Of a stretch of DNA of 64,000 nt, positions 23,271 through 34,743 are shown piece after piece. The notes below the pieces were generated by a model that saw only the letters and a list, made by a program, of their open reading frames with translations, made no database searches and was not told where the DNA came from. Made by a program: the position numbers and the translations under genes. Numbering within the stretch: the first letter of the stretch is position 1; every line of letters starts with the position of its first letter. The stretch comes from Chinchilla lanigera (Eukaryota > Chordata > Mammalia > Rodentia > Chinchillidae): positions 19,322,096-19,386,095 of the forward strand of contig NW_004955436.1 of assembly GCF_000276665.1 (NCBI RefSeq). The letters are read 5' to 3'.

Positions 23271-24221
23271 AGCTAGTGTTAAAATAATAGGAATAATATT
23301 TTTATGCATTTGTTGTCTTAATATTTTAAAAAATACCCAGATGTTATATATGGCAAGCACAAGTGTATATATGTTAACACTACAATAAAGTTTGTTATTG
23401 AAAATAAAGAATGGGTTATAAAATTCAACTATATACGCTTCCAGGAGAAAAGAAACAATGATTGAACAGCATTTTCTGTTTTGTTCATAAGTCAGTATGG
23501 TATACTCAATGCCTACCTGCTTCATTATACTCAAGTATAGGCCCTTTCATCCACCTGTATGGACTGTTTTGTGGCTGGATCCTATTTAATATTTTAATCA
23601 ACATTTGTTTTATAAGATATAAATTACTAATCTTAAAACGAATTAAATTTATCCTATATACACTGATTCATCTTTTAAAATAACTACAGAGAAAAGGTAC
23701 AAATGCTAAAATAATTATTATCAGTAAAGATCCGTCCTAGGGAACTTCAAATTTCAATTGGATTATTTTTAATAAATAGTAAGAAGGTTATAAATGAAGT
23801 ATTAATAGAGTTTGGAACCCAATAAATGAAGTACATATAATATGAATCATAATTGTTTCTTTTGCTTTTTAAGGAGCGTATGTGACATTTGTCTTGCTCA
23901 TACCATTTTAGTTCCCTTAATGTTGAACTCATGTGCTATAGGTTGGCTTCACTTTTCTTGTTCTGCACACTAACAGAATGCATACTATTAGAGAACATAG
24001 ATGATGCAAATAAAAACTATCATGTATGTCAAGAATAAAACAAATTTGAAAATAGTTTTCAAGGAGGTACATTTGGTCCTATTTTATTGATTTTTTTCTT
24101 GCTTTTTCTATGGCATGCTAATTTCTGTTAACCCGCAAAATTTTTCTTAAGTAGTCAGAATACAAAGAAAATAGTGAGTTGCATCCATTAACACGATCAT
24201 CAGAAAATGCATATTCTGTGT
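21376..24221. other. Mostly unique sequence; one CA microsatellite
   Basis: No transposon recognised over about 2.8 kb, which is unusual for this window. A stretch at 22310-22450 has the even base mix typical of conserved non-coding DNA. Open frames near 23185-23534 overlap the (AC)n tract and are not genes. Confidence 0.4.
23240..23267. repeat. (AC)n microsatellite
   Basis: A perfect AC dinucleotide tract of about 14 units. Confidence 0.95.
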
Positions 24222-24235
24222 TAAATGTATGAATT

Positions 24236-24260
24236 GTGCTCGCTTAGGCAGTGCATATGC
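24236..24260 (+). pseudogene. U6 snRNA 5' stub, tailless retropseudogene
   Basis: These 25 bases match the first 25 nt of U6 snRNA with four mismatches (GTGCTCGCTT, then A for C, GGCAG, TGCATATGC). The TAAA that follows would also fit U6 but overlaps the target site. The stub is flanked by near-identical repeats, TAAATGTATGAATT (24222-24235) and TAAATGTATTAATG (24261-24274). There is no A tail. A 5'-intact, 3'-truncated small RNA copy between target duplications fits the class known as tailless retropseudogenes. It is not a functional U6 gene: over three quarters of the RNA and the terminator are absent. Confidence 0.75.
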
Positions 24261-24284
24261 TAAATGTATTAATGACTATTAAAT

Positions 24285-24520
24285 AAGTATTTATAGTATA
24301 CTTATCATAACTTTACAAGACTTGTGTGCAGTCACGAACTCAACCCTTATGAAAATCATGTCAGACAGATAAGCACTTTTTCTCCTGTTTTACCAATAAG
24401 GTAAGTGAGAGAAAACCGCCCAACTTTTAAGTACTACTACAAGGATAGATGCGCAGTCTACCTCCAGACGCAGCTTTCTTGCTTTATCTGCTGTGCTACT
24501 TCCTAGCAGCAAAGAGAGTT
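24285..24520 (+). mobile_element. MIR SINE, nearly complete
   Basis: The order of blocks fits MIR: CATAACTTTACAAGACTTGT, CCTGTTTTACCAATAAGGTA (CCATTTTACAGATGAGG block), GATGCGCAGTCTACCTCCAG, GCTTTATCTGCTGTGCTACT. Divergence is high, as expected for this ancient family. Confidence 0.65.
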
Positions 24521-26344
24521 TGAAACTGCCTGTATTTTTATATACACAACACAATTAGAACTTTTCATTTTACTTGTGGGTATAGCTTTATTAAAAATTG
24601 GGGCAATTAACTGAATGAATTAAATAATACTCTTTTCCTTGACTCTGGCAGATCTTAATCTCATAAATGTTTTATAGCTTATGTCAAATCCTACCTTGTT
24701 TTTCAGTGAGTGGAGATGAAGAGAAATAACCAGAAAATTCACATTATAACAAGAGGAAGATCGACACATACCTTTTGCTTTTATAAGTCTCAAGTACTAG
24801 CATGACTTTTAGGCTTTTTTTAATTCAAAAGTGAACAAAAGAATGGTAAAATTACTAGCTCAAATACTGTAAAATTACAAGTAACACCCTTATATACTGG
24901 AATCTCCTGTAGACCATGTTATCTTCTTCACTTCTGAGAACAGAATATAAGAATGCCCACCATGTCCCCAGGTGAAATTGTCATACATCAGAGTCACAGC
25001 AGTTGCTTCTTTATTGGTGAGTCAAGTTACAGCTGCCATGATGACTGGAATTAGTTAAGATGATAGGATTTAGGAAGATCAGCAAAGGACGGACAATTCA
25101 ATGCCGTAGGTACAGTGTTCTAAGGAAAATGTCAATGTATTGAAATAAAACTAAGAACCAATGGAACAGGGCACTAAAAAACAAAAGGTGGACTGGGAAA
25201 TCACCAGAGGAATGAAGTTAGAACAAAGAGTGTAGATAAGGGACTAAAAGGTAAATACTACATTCCTGATTACAAAAAAATTCATTGCACAGATTAAAAA
25301 ATAAAATATTGCTTAAATCCAAGGGTAAACTCAATCCTTAACTTTTAAGTCAAAGCATTTTTATTTTGCTTTTTATTCTGATATTGCAGCTTCTCATGTG
25401 GACACTGAAATGAGTTAGTCATCATTATGAATTCACATCAGTCTCTGACATTTTTCTCTCCATGTTTCAGGCAAATATGTTAGCACCTAAAGAGACCACA
25501 CAGAAAGCCATAACAATTAAAAACGTCTTGTTACACATTATTGATAATTTCCATTCTCACGCTAACTAAAAGCATAAACAAAAAATTGGTGACAAGAAAA
25601 CTATTATAGGATAAGATGCATTATGAACAGGAAGGAAAACTAAGCTATGTTGTGAGACATTTTATATCACTAACAGGAGTGCACACAATTGTATTTTCAT
25701 GCAAGATCAAGCATTGTCTATATTATTTCTTGATATAAAGTATTTCTATGTTTCATGGTCATACATATCATTGTAGATATATCACACATGATGCCCCAAT
25801 ATGTCATTTTCTAGCCTGAGGAAAAATAAATTGCTACTTCATATCCCCTTAATTGGAAAATATTTTACCTACTGGATATTTTAGAAGTTTTACACTTCCA
25901 GTAGGAGTTTTATTGATTATTTTTACTTCATTTTAAAAATCCCCTACAAGTTCAGAGTAGAAACACATCTAATATTATTAAATATTGTCCTGTGTATAAT
26001 TTATTAATACAGTTATATTGCATTTAATTAAAGCTTTCATAATGTATATTTAAGTCAATTGACTAATTCATTTCAAATGTGATTAACAGTATTGACTTTG
26101 AAGAAAAAGTAATATTTTAAGTAATTTCATAAAATTTTTATCATTTTTAAACCAAGACATTTTATGTAAGAAATGAATATATGTTTGTTTCTGAGATGAA
26201 TTCATACATTCATTTTGAGTGCAGCTTGATAGTATTGCTTTTTATCACTTTATTTTTTTCGAAACCAAGATTGGCTTTTAGATTTTTCCTCAGTGAAATC
26301 ACAGAATTTTCTAAGTTTCATTTTTGTCATATTTTCAAGTCTTC
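24521..26344. other. Nothing recognised
   Basis: AT-rich, with no repeat or coding pattern I can name. Confidence 0.4.
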
Positions 26345-27690
26345 TTCAAAGTGAACAATATACATAGGCTAAGATAAAATTCTGCTTGCTTTTAGAACAA
26401 TTGCAATGCCCACTCACATATAGTGCCCTTCTATCTGGAGCTATGCACATTTCAAATTTCTCAAGGACCTGCTCCAACTCTAATTTGCAAAGGAGTAGTT
26501 TATGCAGATATGGGTTTTATGGATCCTGAGAGGCCTCTGACAACTTTTTTGCAATCATCTTGAGTAAATTATCAAATACACTAGCCATCTATATGAGCAC
26601 CAATAAATTTCTTGTGGGTCTCTGGAGGTTCTAGTTGATTCCTGAATCCTTAAGGATTGCTTGGTTTAGCCAGTTAGGAGCTGATGTGGTTGTTACATGG
26701 AAAACAGCATGGGTTTTATAATACCTAAGAGACCTCACGCTCTTTTCTGCAATTAGCACAAATGTCAAATTAACAGAAGAATCATTGGGATATCTCATCT
26801 AGACTGTTCTGAAGTTATACTTTATGTCTTCAAGGAGTTGTCCTGAGCCGGTGGTACCCATTATTTAGTGTTAAAAGTATCACTGTGTTTCCTTCCAATT
26901 TCATATCCTTAACAACTGAGGAACTCAGAAGTGGGGAAAGGGGAAAAGTACTAACATGATTCTGCTTGGTAAAAGCATGCAGAAGACAATTTCAAATATA
27001 GAATTTCCTTTTAGAACCTCTATTCCAGCTTTTCTCCATTCATATCAAATCAGACATCTGTACACAACTGGGACTTGAGATTCTTAAGAAAGAAGACATA
27101 CTCAGGTGTTATGACTACACATGCCTGGGTTTTATCCATCATTGCTCCAGAATCCCCATATACTGGGGAGGCATCATATCTTAAAGCTGAAGGGACTAGG
27201 TAGTGAGTGCTTGGTCTCGTAAGGGGTATCAGTCACATGACAATTTTTGATTGCAAGACTTAATTACAGCTATACACCAGAGATCAATTTTATAACCACT
27301 TCAACTAAAATTCCAATTTGGGAATTCAATTGAAATTGAAAAGGTACTCCATGATGGTCATGAAGTTGTCCTTAATCATCACAATTTAGTTCATCATCAG
27401 TTTAACACCAGCTAGTACTGAAAATATGAATTTCAGTAGGACAATGGCAATTATATGATGGAGACCACTATGAAGCAGACCTGAGCAGAACTTAAGTTAA
27501 TCAATTGTCTTTTCATGTTCACTTGTGGCTCTGTCCAAGGCCTAGACTCCTTGTCTGAATATGGATGGTGGACTCATAGTAAGTGAACCTCTGTGAGTCA
27601 TTAATCCTTGATAAACCCTCTAATGGCAGATGAAGCCAGAAAACCTCAAAGGATAAGATCACAACCAAGGACACCTGGATCTGATCTCAG
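26345..27690 (-). pseudogene. Decayed protein-like sequence on minus strand, unidentified
   Basis: Reading the minus strand, three blocks are open for 55-60 codons: 27686-27522 (contains EGLSRINDSQRFTYYEST), 27232-27053 (contains PSALRYDASPVYGDSGAMM and ACVVITPEYVFFLKNLKSQL), and 26798-26634 within a frame that runs from 26866 to 26349 with only four stops in 174 codons (contains VNLTFVLIAEKSVRSLRYY, HVTTTSAPNWLNQAI, KFEMCIAPDRRALYVSGHC). In DNA this AT-rich a stop is expected about every 14 codons. Frame shifts and stops separate the blocks, so nothing is made from it. I do not recognise the protein. An old processed pseudogene, an endogenous-retrovirus remnant or chance are all possible. 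Confidence 0.35.
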
Positions 27691-28109
27691 CTAAGTAAAG
27701 ACTCTAGCCTCAGGCAACTCACTCCTGGGTGAATTAATTTAATCTTTATTAGGGATTAATTTAATCTTACTTGGAGAAGTCCTTGAGTGATTCTGCCCTT
27801 CTTGAGTACTCCCCTCATTCTTCTGATAATAAAATAAATATGGGCCACCCAGAGAAGGTCTTGGTCTTAGCCCTGAGAACCTTGAATTCTGTGAGAAGGC
27901 TTTGATCCTCCTGGAGCCCTGGAATCATTCCATTTTCCTCTTTTTATTTAGCCTTCATCTACACGTATTTGGGAGATTGGGGACCTGATCACCCCGCAAA
28001 AATGAAGGGATATTATTAACCCAAAAATATTAGCATAATGGGACAATTGCTAAAGGTTAGTATCTGCTAAATTCTTCAGAGGTGTGGTTACATGTATAAC
28101 CCAATTCAG
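27691..28109. other. Unassigned; may extend the decayed segment to its right
   Basis: It contains GATAATAAAATAAATATGGG near 27826 and an 18-bp near-repeat (GAATTAATTTAATCTT / GGATTAATTTAATCTT) at 27730-27765. No family assigned. Confidence 0.35.
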
Positions 28110-28233
28110 CCCCATGTCAAGAATGAGAAGATCAACTCGTAGGGGTATATATGGCTAAGAACCAAGGTAGAATTTAATGCCTGGTCTTATTCCAAATCCT
28201 AAACTCTTAACCCTTATGCTATACTCCTTTTCA
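28110..28233 (+). mobile_element. MIR SINE, 3' half
   Basis: TTAATGCCTGGTCTTATTCC and AAACTCTTAACCCTTATGCT, ATACTCC, fit the MIR block ...GTGCTCTTAACCACTATGCTATACTGCC. Confidence 0.65.
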
Positions 28234-28656
28234 GATATTTTTCCTTATAACCATAATATAATTTTTCCAGTTCTACATAGTAGATATTTTTTCTTCCTTT
28301 TTCCTCTTGTTTTTCTTTTAAGACAGAATAAGCACTCTTCAGTGATTTTGCATAATACAGTATTTTAGCTTTTCTATACAAAGACTGTTGAGAGTCACCA
28401 AATGTGTGACCTTTCCAGAGTTTCTTCTAAGACAAGGAAGGAATTGACAAGATTCTTGCAATCTCTTATCTACTATTGCTCATAACCACTTTTCTTTGAT
28501 GTGCAAAATTCTCTTCCATACATAATGTCAGACCTCAGAATCTTGCTTATATTCATTTCTAATGTCACAGATTTTCATTTGAAAATTTTGATGAAATGCA
28601 CTATTTTAAAAATAATTTTTAAATAATAATACCCATCAAGGCACATGTAATATTTT
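28234..28656. other. Nothing recognised
   Basis: AT-rich, pyrimidine-rich near 28290-28320. The 63-codon frame is probably chance. Confidence 0.4.
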
Positions 28657-28668
28657 TCTGCTATTTTT

Positions 28669-28777
28669 TGTTTTTGCTTTTGCCTTTTTGAGAAAAGATA
28701 TTTCCATGTAGCACAGGGATCCTCTTTCCTCAGCCTCTGAAGCCCTGGGATTACAGGCATGTGCCATCATGCCTGGG
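28669..28777 (-). mobile_element. B1 SINE, minus strand, internally deleted
   Basis: In plus orientation it has a T-rich tail, TTGAGAAAAGATATTTCCAT, CCTCAGCCTCTGAAGCCCTG, GGATTACAGGCATGTGCCAT and CATGCCTGGG. It is shorter than a full B1. The 12-bp target duplications TCTGCTATTTTT at 28657-28668 and 28778-28789 are identical. Confidence 0.9.
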
Positions 28778-28789
28778 TCTGCTATTTTT

Positions 28790-29898
28790 AGATTTGAAGT
28801 TCTTTCATTATTATTAGATAAATAAAGAGAAGTATATTTTCTTTCTTCAAAGTCTCTGGCCTTAAAAATTAACTCTTTCAGTACAAAACAAGACTCATAC
28901 TACTTTTTGTAGACTTGAAATATCAATTATTCTTACAAGAAAAGAAATAACATTGAAGAAAAAAGTTAACAGAATTCTTTGTAGAAATTTTCTAGATGGT
29001 AAGACATTTTACATACAAACTTTTAATGTGTGCTCCTGCGTGGTGTTCCCTAAGATGAAAATGTACTGTAGTGTTTTCCTAACTTGAAAAAGATAATTTC
29101 CTCCCACTTCAAACCTTGTCTAGAGCCATGACCATGAACTGGATTCTAGTGTCTTTAATCTTCATAATCTTCATTTGTTTGGAACTATTCTTCATGATTC
29201 TTATATTGATTACTTTCATATTCCTAGTTACTAATACTCTCTCACTTCTTTTCCCCCACATATTACTATTCCAGATAAGTGTAAGTCAATTAATTTCCTT
29301 CTCTTATTTATTTTGTTTCAATTTCTTTCTTGAGAAAGTATCACTTCTCTCTATCAAAAATACTCAAATGTCAACCAGTTTTTAACAAATATTCCATAAA
29401 GCTATGCACCTATATTGCTTTGTGATGAGCCAAATCTCCCTCCTTCACTCTCTATCTCTATTTCTGCCTTTCTCTCTGCTTCTCTCTCTTCTTCTCTCTC
29501 TCTAACTCCTCTAAAAAATACTAAAAAATCAATTGACATGAGAAGAAAAATACTGATTGGGATACCAGAAAATTAGATTGCTCCTTCAGTATAAAGGCTG
29601 AAGAATGGAATTTGAGATTGAATTTACAATTGACTTAGCTTTTGCTTTTGAAAAAAAAACTGAGATGGCATTACCATGTAATTGTTTATGTCATTAGGTA
29701 AAGTTAATGTAATATCACTGGTGAAAATCTTTCTAAAATTCTTCATTTTAAGCTTTATATAACCATCACAAGATGTTTATTCACCCTTTCCAGCAAAGAA
29801 GATAGCTTGTTAAAAGATGTGTGGTTTTATACATACGAACTGAAGACATTGTCACTGCTTGTCAATTTGTGTAAATTATACACGAATTGAAAAATAGA
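28790..29898. other. Unassigned; pyrimidine-rich patch
   Basis: A CT-rich simple stretch lies at about 29448-29512. The 89-codon frame at 29116-29385 is a run of hydrophobic codons from AT-rich DNA without other support. Confidence 0.4.
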
Positions 29899-30052
29899 GC
29901 CAAGCATGGTGGTGCACACTAGTAATCCCGGCACTATAGAGGCTGAGGCACCAGGATTGCTGTGAGATCAAAGCCAGTATGGGTTACATAGTGAGTTCAG
30001 GGCCAGCCTGAACTACATGGCAAGACCTTGTCTCAAAAAAAAGCATAAAAAA
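29899..30052 (+). mobile_element. B1 SINE, full length
   Basis: GCCAAGCATGGTGGTGCACA, TAATCCCGGCACTATAGAGG, CTGAGGCACCAGGATTGCTG, then the duplicated region (TGGGTTACATAGTGAGTTCA, GGCCAGCCTGAACTACATGG) and AAGACCTTGTCTCAAAAAAA. The internal duplication is the hallmark of mature rodent B1. Confidence 0.92.
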
Positions 30053-31199
30053 GAGTACAATGAAACGCCATGCAGTTATCATTCATTATTTACCATCACC
30101 AATTTATAGTCTATTTTATGTATCTCCTTCTCCCAAGATAAGATTATTATGAGGTATATTCTAGTGATCAGAACATCTATTTATATTTCAATATGTAATT
30201 CCAAGACACAAGGTAACATTATTTTTAGAATGACACTCATTACCTTATCTAAAGTAACTATCAGTATTTAATGTTGCCAACTGTCTATTCAAATTTCCAT
30301 TGTATCAATTTTCTTAATTGTATGTTTGAATAGAAACCAAGAATAGCCAGCCACAAAGCAGCAGGTGGGTATTCTGTCTCATTTAATAATTAAGTTCTCA
30401 TTTCATCTGTATTTTTTATTTCAAGATTTTTCCTTCTTTTTAGAAAAAGCGTATTGTTTTTAGCTTTGTCTTATTAATTTCAAATTTATTTACAGTATTT
30501 TATACAAGTTTTACTGCTTTTACCAGAGTTAGAGAATTCACGAATAATTCTTATATGAAGCTTAGCATATTGCCTGCCACATGGTAAATACTTCCTAATC
30601 ATTACCTTTTATGTGTCTCAGATGATTATTAATGTCTCTTGTGGCTTTCAAAGTGTGACATTTTGAAGTGTATTTCACCAAACCACAAACTAGACTTAAT
30701 TCCAAACTAATATACTCCATATTCGAAGAACAAATTTGGATAGAATTAACCCATTGTACTGAAAGTTGTTGTCACGTAAGTACACATACTTATTTACACC
30801 AGCAAATGTGAAGTGGTGAGTAAGCTTCTGAAACAGAACTGTTCCTTCCTTTCATTGAATTCAAACATAAAGTCCAACTTGTCCACTTTTATTTCTGTAG
30901 CCCAGTTTGATGGAAATGAGTAATTCCATTCATTATGCTATAAAGAGAATTTAAAAGTGATTCAGTAATTTGACGTCACTCTTTATTTAAATTCTATTTT
31001 TCCTTTATGGGCGTCCTGCCCAATAACCGCACTCACTCATCCTTACATAAGCGAAAAATGAACAAATGTTCAAAGATAAATCAATCATGTACTTGTTACC
31101 AAAGGATTTCATCCAGCAACAGGTAAAATTGTCCAATATTCCATAGCTGTATTTAAAAAAGTAATGGCCAGTAAATAAGAAGGATATGTATTCATTCAC
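30053..31199. other. Mostly unassigned; short MIR remnant at 30560-30612
   Basis: AGCATATTGCCTGCCACATG, GTAAATACTTCC, fits the end of MIR. The rest shows nothing I can name. Confidence 0.4.
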
Positions 31200-31770
31200 A
31201 TTCAGTGGCTATATCCTATATACCTAGTACTGAATAGAGGTGCCAAGAAAGCAATGAATACAGTGGATAGACATAATCCTTGATTTTCCATTTCTCATGA
31301 TACTGTAAGTAACATGGAGATTAAGGCAACAACAGCAGGAGATGTAACTGGTGAAACACAGTGAGGTGGACCCACCTGCATTAGCACTCAAGGGAAGCTA
31401 TTTAGAAAGAGTAACTTCTACGTTGAGTAATAAATGGTAGAAAAGGAGATAGCCAGGGAAGGGAGCAGGGCTGGAGACAGAAGGATTAATCCAGAAAGAG
31501 AAGAAAGCATTTGTGAAATTTCATGGGAAAGACGGAGCAGTGCACATTCTAGGAACTAAAATCAAATCACTATGAAGGAGTGCAAGCAGTACTGGGAAGA
31601 AGGAAAACAGCTCCAGAGAGATAAGCAGGGCCAGGGTCTTCTGAAGGCCTGAGACATAATGATAAGATAAGGACATTTATTGCCTGCTTTAAAAAGCAAA
31701 GAAAGAACTACTAAAGATTAGAAGCAAGTAGATGACATAATCATGTATGTATTTCAGACACATCAAACTG
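31200..31770 (+). repeat. Ancient dispersed mammalian repeat (family uncertain)
   Basis: The string of blocks CAAGGGAAGCTATTTAGAAA, GAGTAATAAATGGTAGAAAA, GCATTTGTGAAATTTC, CATTCTAGGAACTAAAATCA, AAGCAGGGCCAGGGTCTTCT, GACATAATCATGTATG follows a dispersed mammalian repeat I recall as possibly DNA-transposon derived. The family name should be set by a repeat search. Confidence 0.4.
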
Positions 31771-32319
31771 GTGTAACGTAGAAATGGAGTAGTGTAATTT
31801 GTAGCACTATAAGTGCACATACATAAATTATAATATTGCTGAACGTTATGAGAATGGCTAATACTTTCATTTATTTCTATTTATTACTTTTCAGTTGAAG
31901 TGTTTTCTAGTTTGAATATCCTTATTTGTAAATAAAATAATAGTTTAAGGTTAAGCAAAATTTTAAACTAGTTGGTTCATATTTGATGAAATTTTTTATT
32001 GTTTGGATTCCAAGATATAGTAAATATCAAGTAATTAACAATTATTTGGCCTTCCCTGGAACATAGAAAGACAGAAGAAAACTCTATTCCTGTATAATGA
32101 TGAAAATAGATAACCTGAAGAAGTATAATTTCTTTTAACCAGTTTGGAAAGATGAGAGCACAAAGCCACCAAGATATATGAATCCTAAAGGCTAATAATT
32201 CTCTCCTGAAATGAATGAATATTTACTCTTTCACTTTGAGCAAACATAGAAAAAAGTTGCCATCATAAAAGTGGGTGAAATAAAACTAGTTAAAATTTTA
32301 CTGAATGTTAAGAATTTGT
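31771..32319. other. Nothing recognised
   Basis: AT-rich, no supported feature. Confidence 0.4.
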
Positions 32320-32570
32320 GTTAATAGTTTCAAGAAGAAGAAGAAGAAAAAGAACAAGCGCAAGAAGAGCAAGAGCAATAAAAGATCTTGTCTGCACATT
32401 CCACCTTCTTTCAGCAGGCTTCTATGGGTTGCTGATAAAGACCAGGAAAGTGTGGAAGCTGGAGGAAGCCCCTGTCAAAGGCATAGGAACCGGGAAAGTA
32501 GTTGGCCACGTTACCAGGATAAAGGTGAAGAAGCATCCTTGGTCATTTTGACTTGTACAGTAAATCCTTA
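32320..32570 (+). other. Purine-rich patch with basic open frames, possible pseudogene
   Basis: An (AAG)n-like run at 32333-32375 gives two overlapping frames rich in Arg/Lys (77 and 88 codons). The tail KGIGTGKVVGHVTRIKVKK in one frame looks protein-like and recalls small basic proteins, but I could not match it to any ribosomal protein I know. There is no poly(A) tail or target duplication that I can see. It may simply be an AAG simple repeat in unique DNA. Confidence 0.2.
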
Positions 32571-33158
32571 ACCTATTAGGGCATGCACAGCAAAATTTCA
32601 TTGCCTCTAGGGTCAAATCAAATATCTACTGCTTTGGGAGAAGAATTGGAAGCAAATTCTACCTGTCACAAGGTTGAGTAGGAGTAGCACCTATATCCAT
32701 TACTTACTGCCCATAAAAACAGGGGTCTGCATTTCCTAAAGAACAGTCAGAAAACTTAATCTTCTACAAAAGTCCAGAGTTTCAATACCATAGTGTAAAA
32801 GGATAATAATGTTGAGAAGGCCGAGTCAGAGGCTGTTAAAAGATAACTGATGCTATGTTCACCTCACCATGAACATAACAATGAATAAAAGCATTAGCAC
32901 GACATTGATAGAAAGGATAAGAGTGAAAGATGAGATTTGAATACAGCAAATTTTAAAAGGAGAGAAAAGATACTATTTTTTATACAGCAGTCTTTATATT
33001 AGGCACAAAAAACAGTCAATTAAAGAAGAAATTTGAAGCTTAAAGAATACCAAGATAAAAATTGCTATTGTCAATTTCAGTTTTACCTCAACCACTCATT
33101 AGATTGCTGCATACCCCTTCACACATGCACACTCACTCATGGGTGTGCGCATGTGCGT

Positions 33159-33190
<32 letters not shown>

Positions 33191-33364
33191 CTTCATGAAA
33201 GCACAAGATTGTCCATTATTGTGCATAAATATCCTTGACCTCAGTTTCTATTATTCCAATTTGATGCTCAGCATACAATAAAAAAATTACAAACACATAA
33301 AAGTAAATTAAAGCAAAAGACTTAGTCAAGAAATAAAGTAATAGGTGTCTACTGGTCTATTGAA
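32571..33364. other. Nothing recognised apart from a microsatellite
   Basis: Contains the AC tract listed separately. No repeat or gene recognised. Confidence 0.4.
33160..33189. repeat. (AC)n microsatellite
   Basis: About 15 perfect AC units, preceded by TGTGCGCATGTGCGTGC alternating purine-pyrimidine sequence. Confidence 0.95.
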
Positions 33365-33745
33365 AGGAACAGTTAATGTTTAAATTTTTTGACCAATTTT
33401 GCATACTTATGTCTGGTAATCTGAGCAACTAATTTGAAGACAACAATATACAATATAACAACCATTGCTGAACTCCTACCATCTTGTTTAGTGAAGATCT
33501 GTATTGTTTCTTTTTTTTTTAATAACTTTTATTTTTTTAATGGTTTGATCCATCTTGCATTCTTAAATCTGGTAATCTGAGAAACTTCATTGAAGATAAC
33601 AATATGTAATATAACAACCACCATTAATTCCTATCATTTTGTCTTGAAACCCTATATCATTTTCATTGTTTTGTGATGCTTTGTTTTTGTCTATGTTGCT
33701 GTTACTTTGTGTTTTGATTCTCTTTAAAATTAAAAAAAGAAATGA
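33365..33745 (+). repeat. Family R dimer, longest copy
   Basis: It begins GAAAGGAACAGTTAATGTTT. Unit 1 has ATGTCTGGTAATCTGAGCAA and AACAATATACAATATAACAA. A T-rich linker follows, then unit 2 has TAAATCTGGTAATCTGAGAA and AACAATATGTAATATAACAA. It ends CTTTAAAATTAAAAAAAG. It is a good template for building a consensus. Confidence 0.65.
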
Positions 33746-34139
33746 AGCAGTAGAAAACTAGATTCAACAAAGTTTTAAGTATGGGATTGACCAGATTAGT
33801 TCTAGAGAACAGCAATGATTAGCACACTAACATATTTAATCAATGGTATTATTATAATAAGAGGTAAAAAAACATTCCTGAAGAGATCTAAACTTATAAG
33901 AGTGACAGAACTATAAACTCAAATGAAATGCTTGAAATAAAAATATATGACATTAGAGATTTAGGATTTTTACTGATGAATAAGTAGAATAGAGAGTGCT
34001 GAGGAAAGGATTAGGAACTGTACATTAGGACAAGCGAATCAGAAATTGATAATGAAAGCACAATGAGGAAACATGTAAGTAAAAAAACAGAGACAAAACA
34101 ATATCCAAGAAATGTATGGTAATATCAAATTGAATATAT
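33746..34139. other. Nothing recognised
   Basis: AT-rich, perhaps part of the following old L1 fragment, but not assignable. Confidence 0.35.
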
Positions 34140-34740
34140 GAATAACTAGTCTCAAAAAGGAAAGAAAATTATAATGGAACACAGGAAATATTTGAATAAA
34201 TAATAACTAAACTATTTCTAAAATTAATAAATCAACATAAACCACAAACCTGAGGTCATAAATATTAAAAAGAAGGAAGAAAGAAAGAAAAAAAAGGAGA
34301 CACATTTTTAAGTCACCTAGACACCACATCACAGTGATAAGAAACAAAGGTTAAGAAATTCAAAGTAGCAATCAAGGACACAAAAATACAGCTGAATTCT
34401 CATTAGAAATACAGACATGCAGTAGACCAGGGAGCACTATTATAAAAATATTAGAAAGAAAAAAAATTATTATCTGACATTCCTATTGAATTATTCCACA
34501 TCTAATAATCACATTCAGATATTAAAAGTATTCAGAGGTTAAAAATGGCTATGATATTAAAACTAAAATAAGGAGAACAGACTCTACTGTCAATGGATTT
34601 ACAGTACTAGAAACATTTAAAGCAGTTTTTCCAAGATAAAAAATATATCAAGTGGAAAAGTACATTTAGAAGAGTAAATAAGGGATGCTGGAAATTCCAA
34701 GTATAGAGAAAAATGTGAAATTTATTTTCCATCATTTTAG
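34140..34740 (+). mobile_element. Old L1/HAL1-type fragment, ORF1 C-terminal region
   Basis: AGCTGAATTCTCATTAGAAA, ACAGACATGCAGTAGACCAG, AAATATTAGAAAGAAAAAAA, GACATTCCTATTGAATTATT follow the order of old L1 ORF1 C-terminal sequence. The frame is destroyed. Confidence 0.5.
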
Positions 34741-34743
34741 ACA

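Noticed and set aside
23223..23534. 103-codon minus-strand frame
   Set aside because: Its Cys-Val-rich end is simply the (AC)n microsatellite translated.
24236..24260. Functional U6 gene
   Set aside because: Only about 25 nt of the RNA are present, with four mismatches and no terminator.
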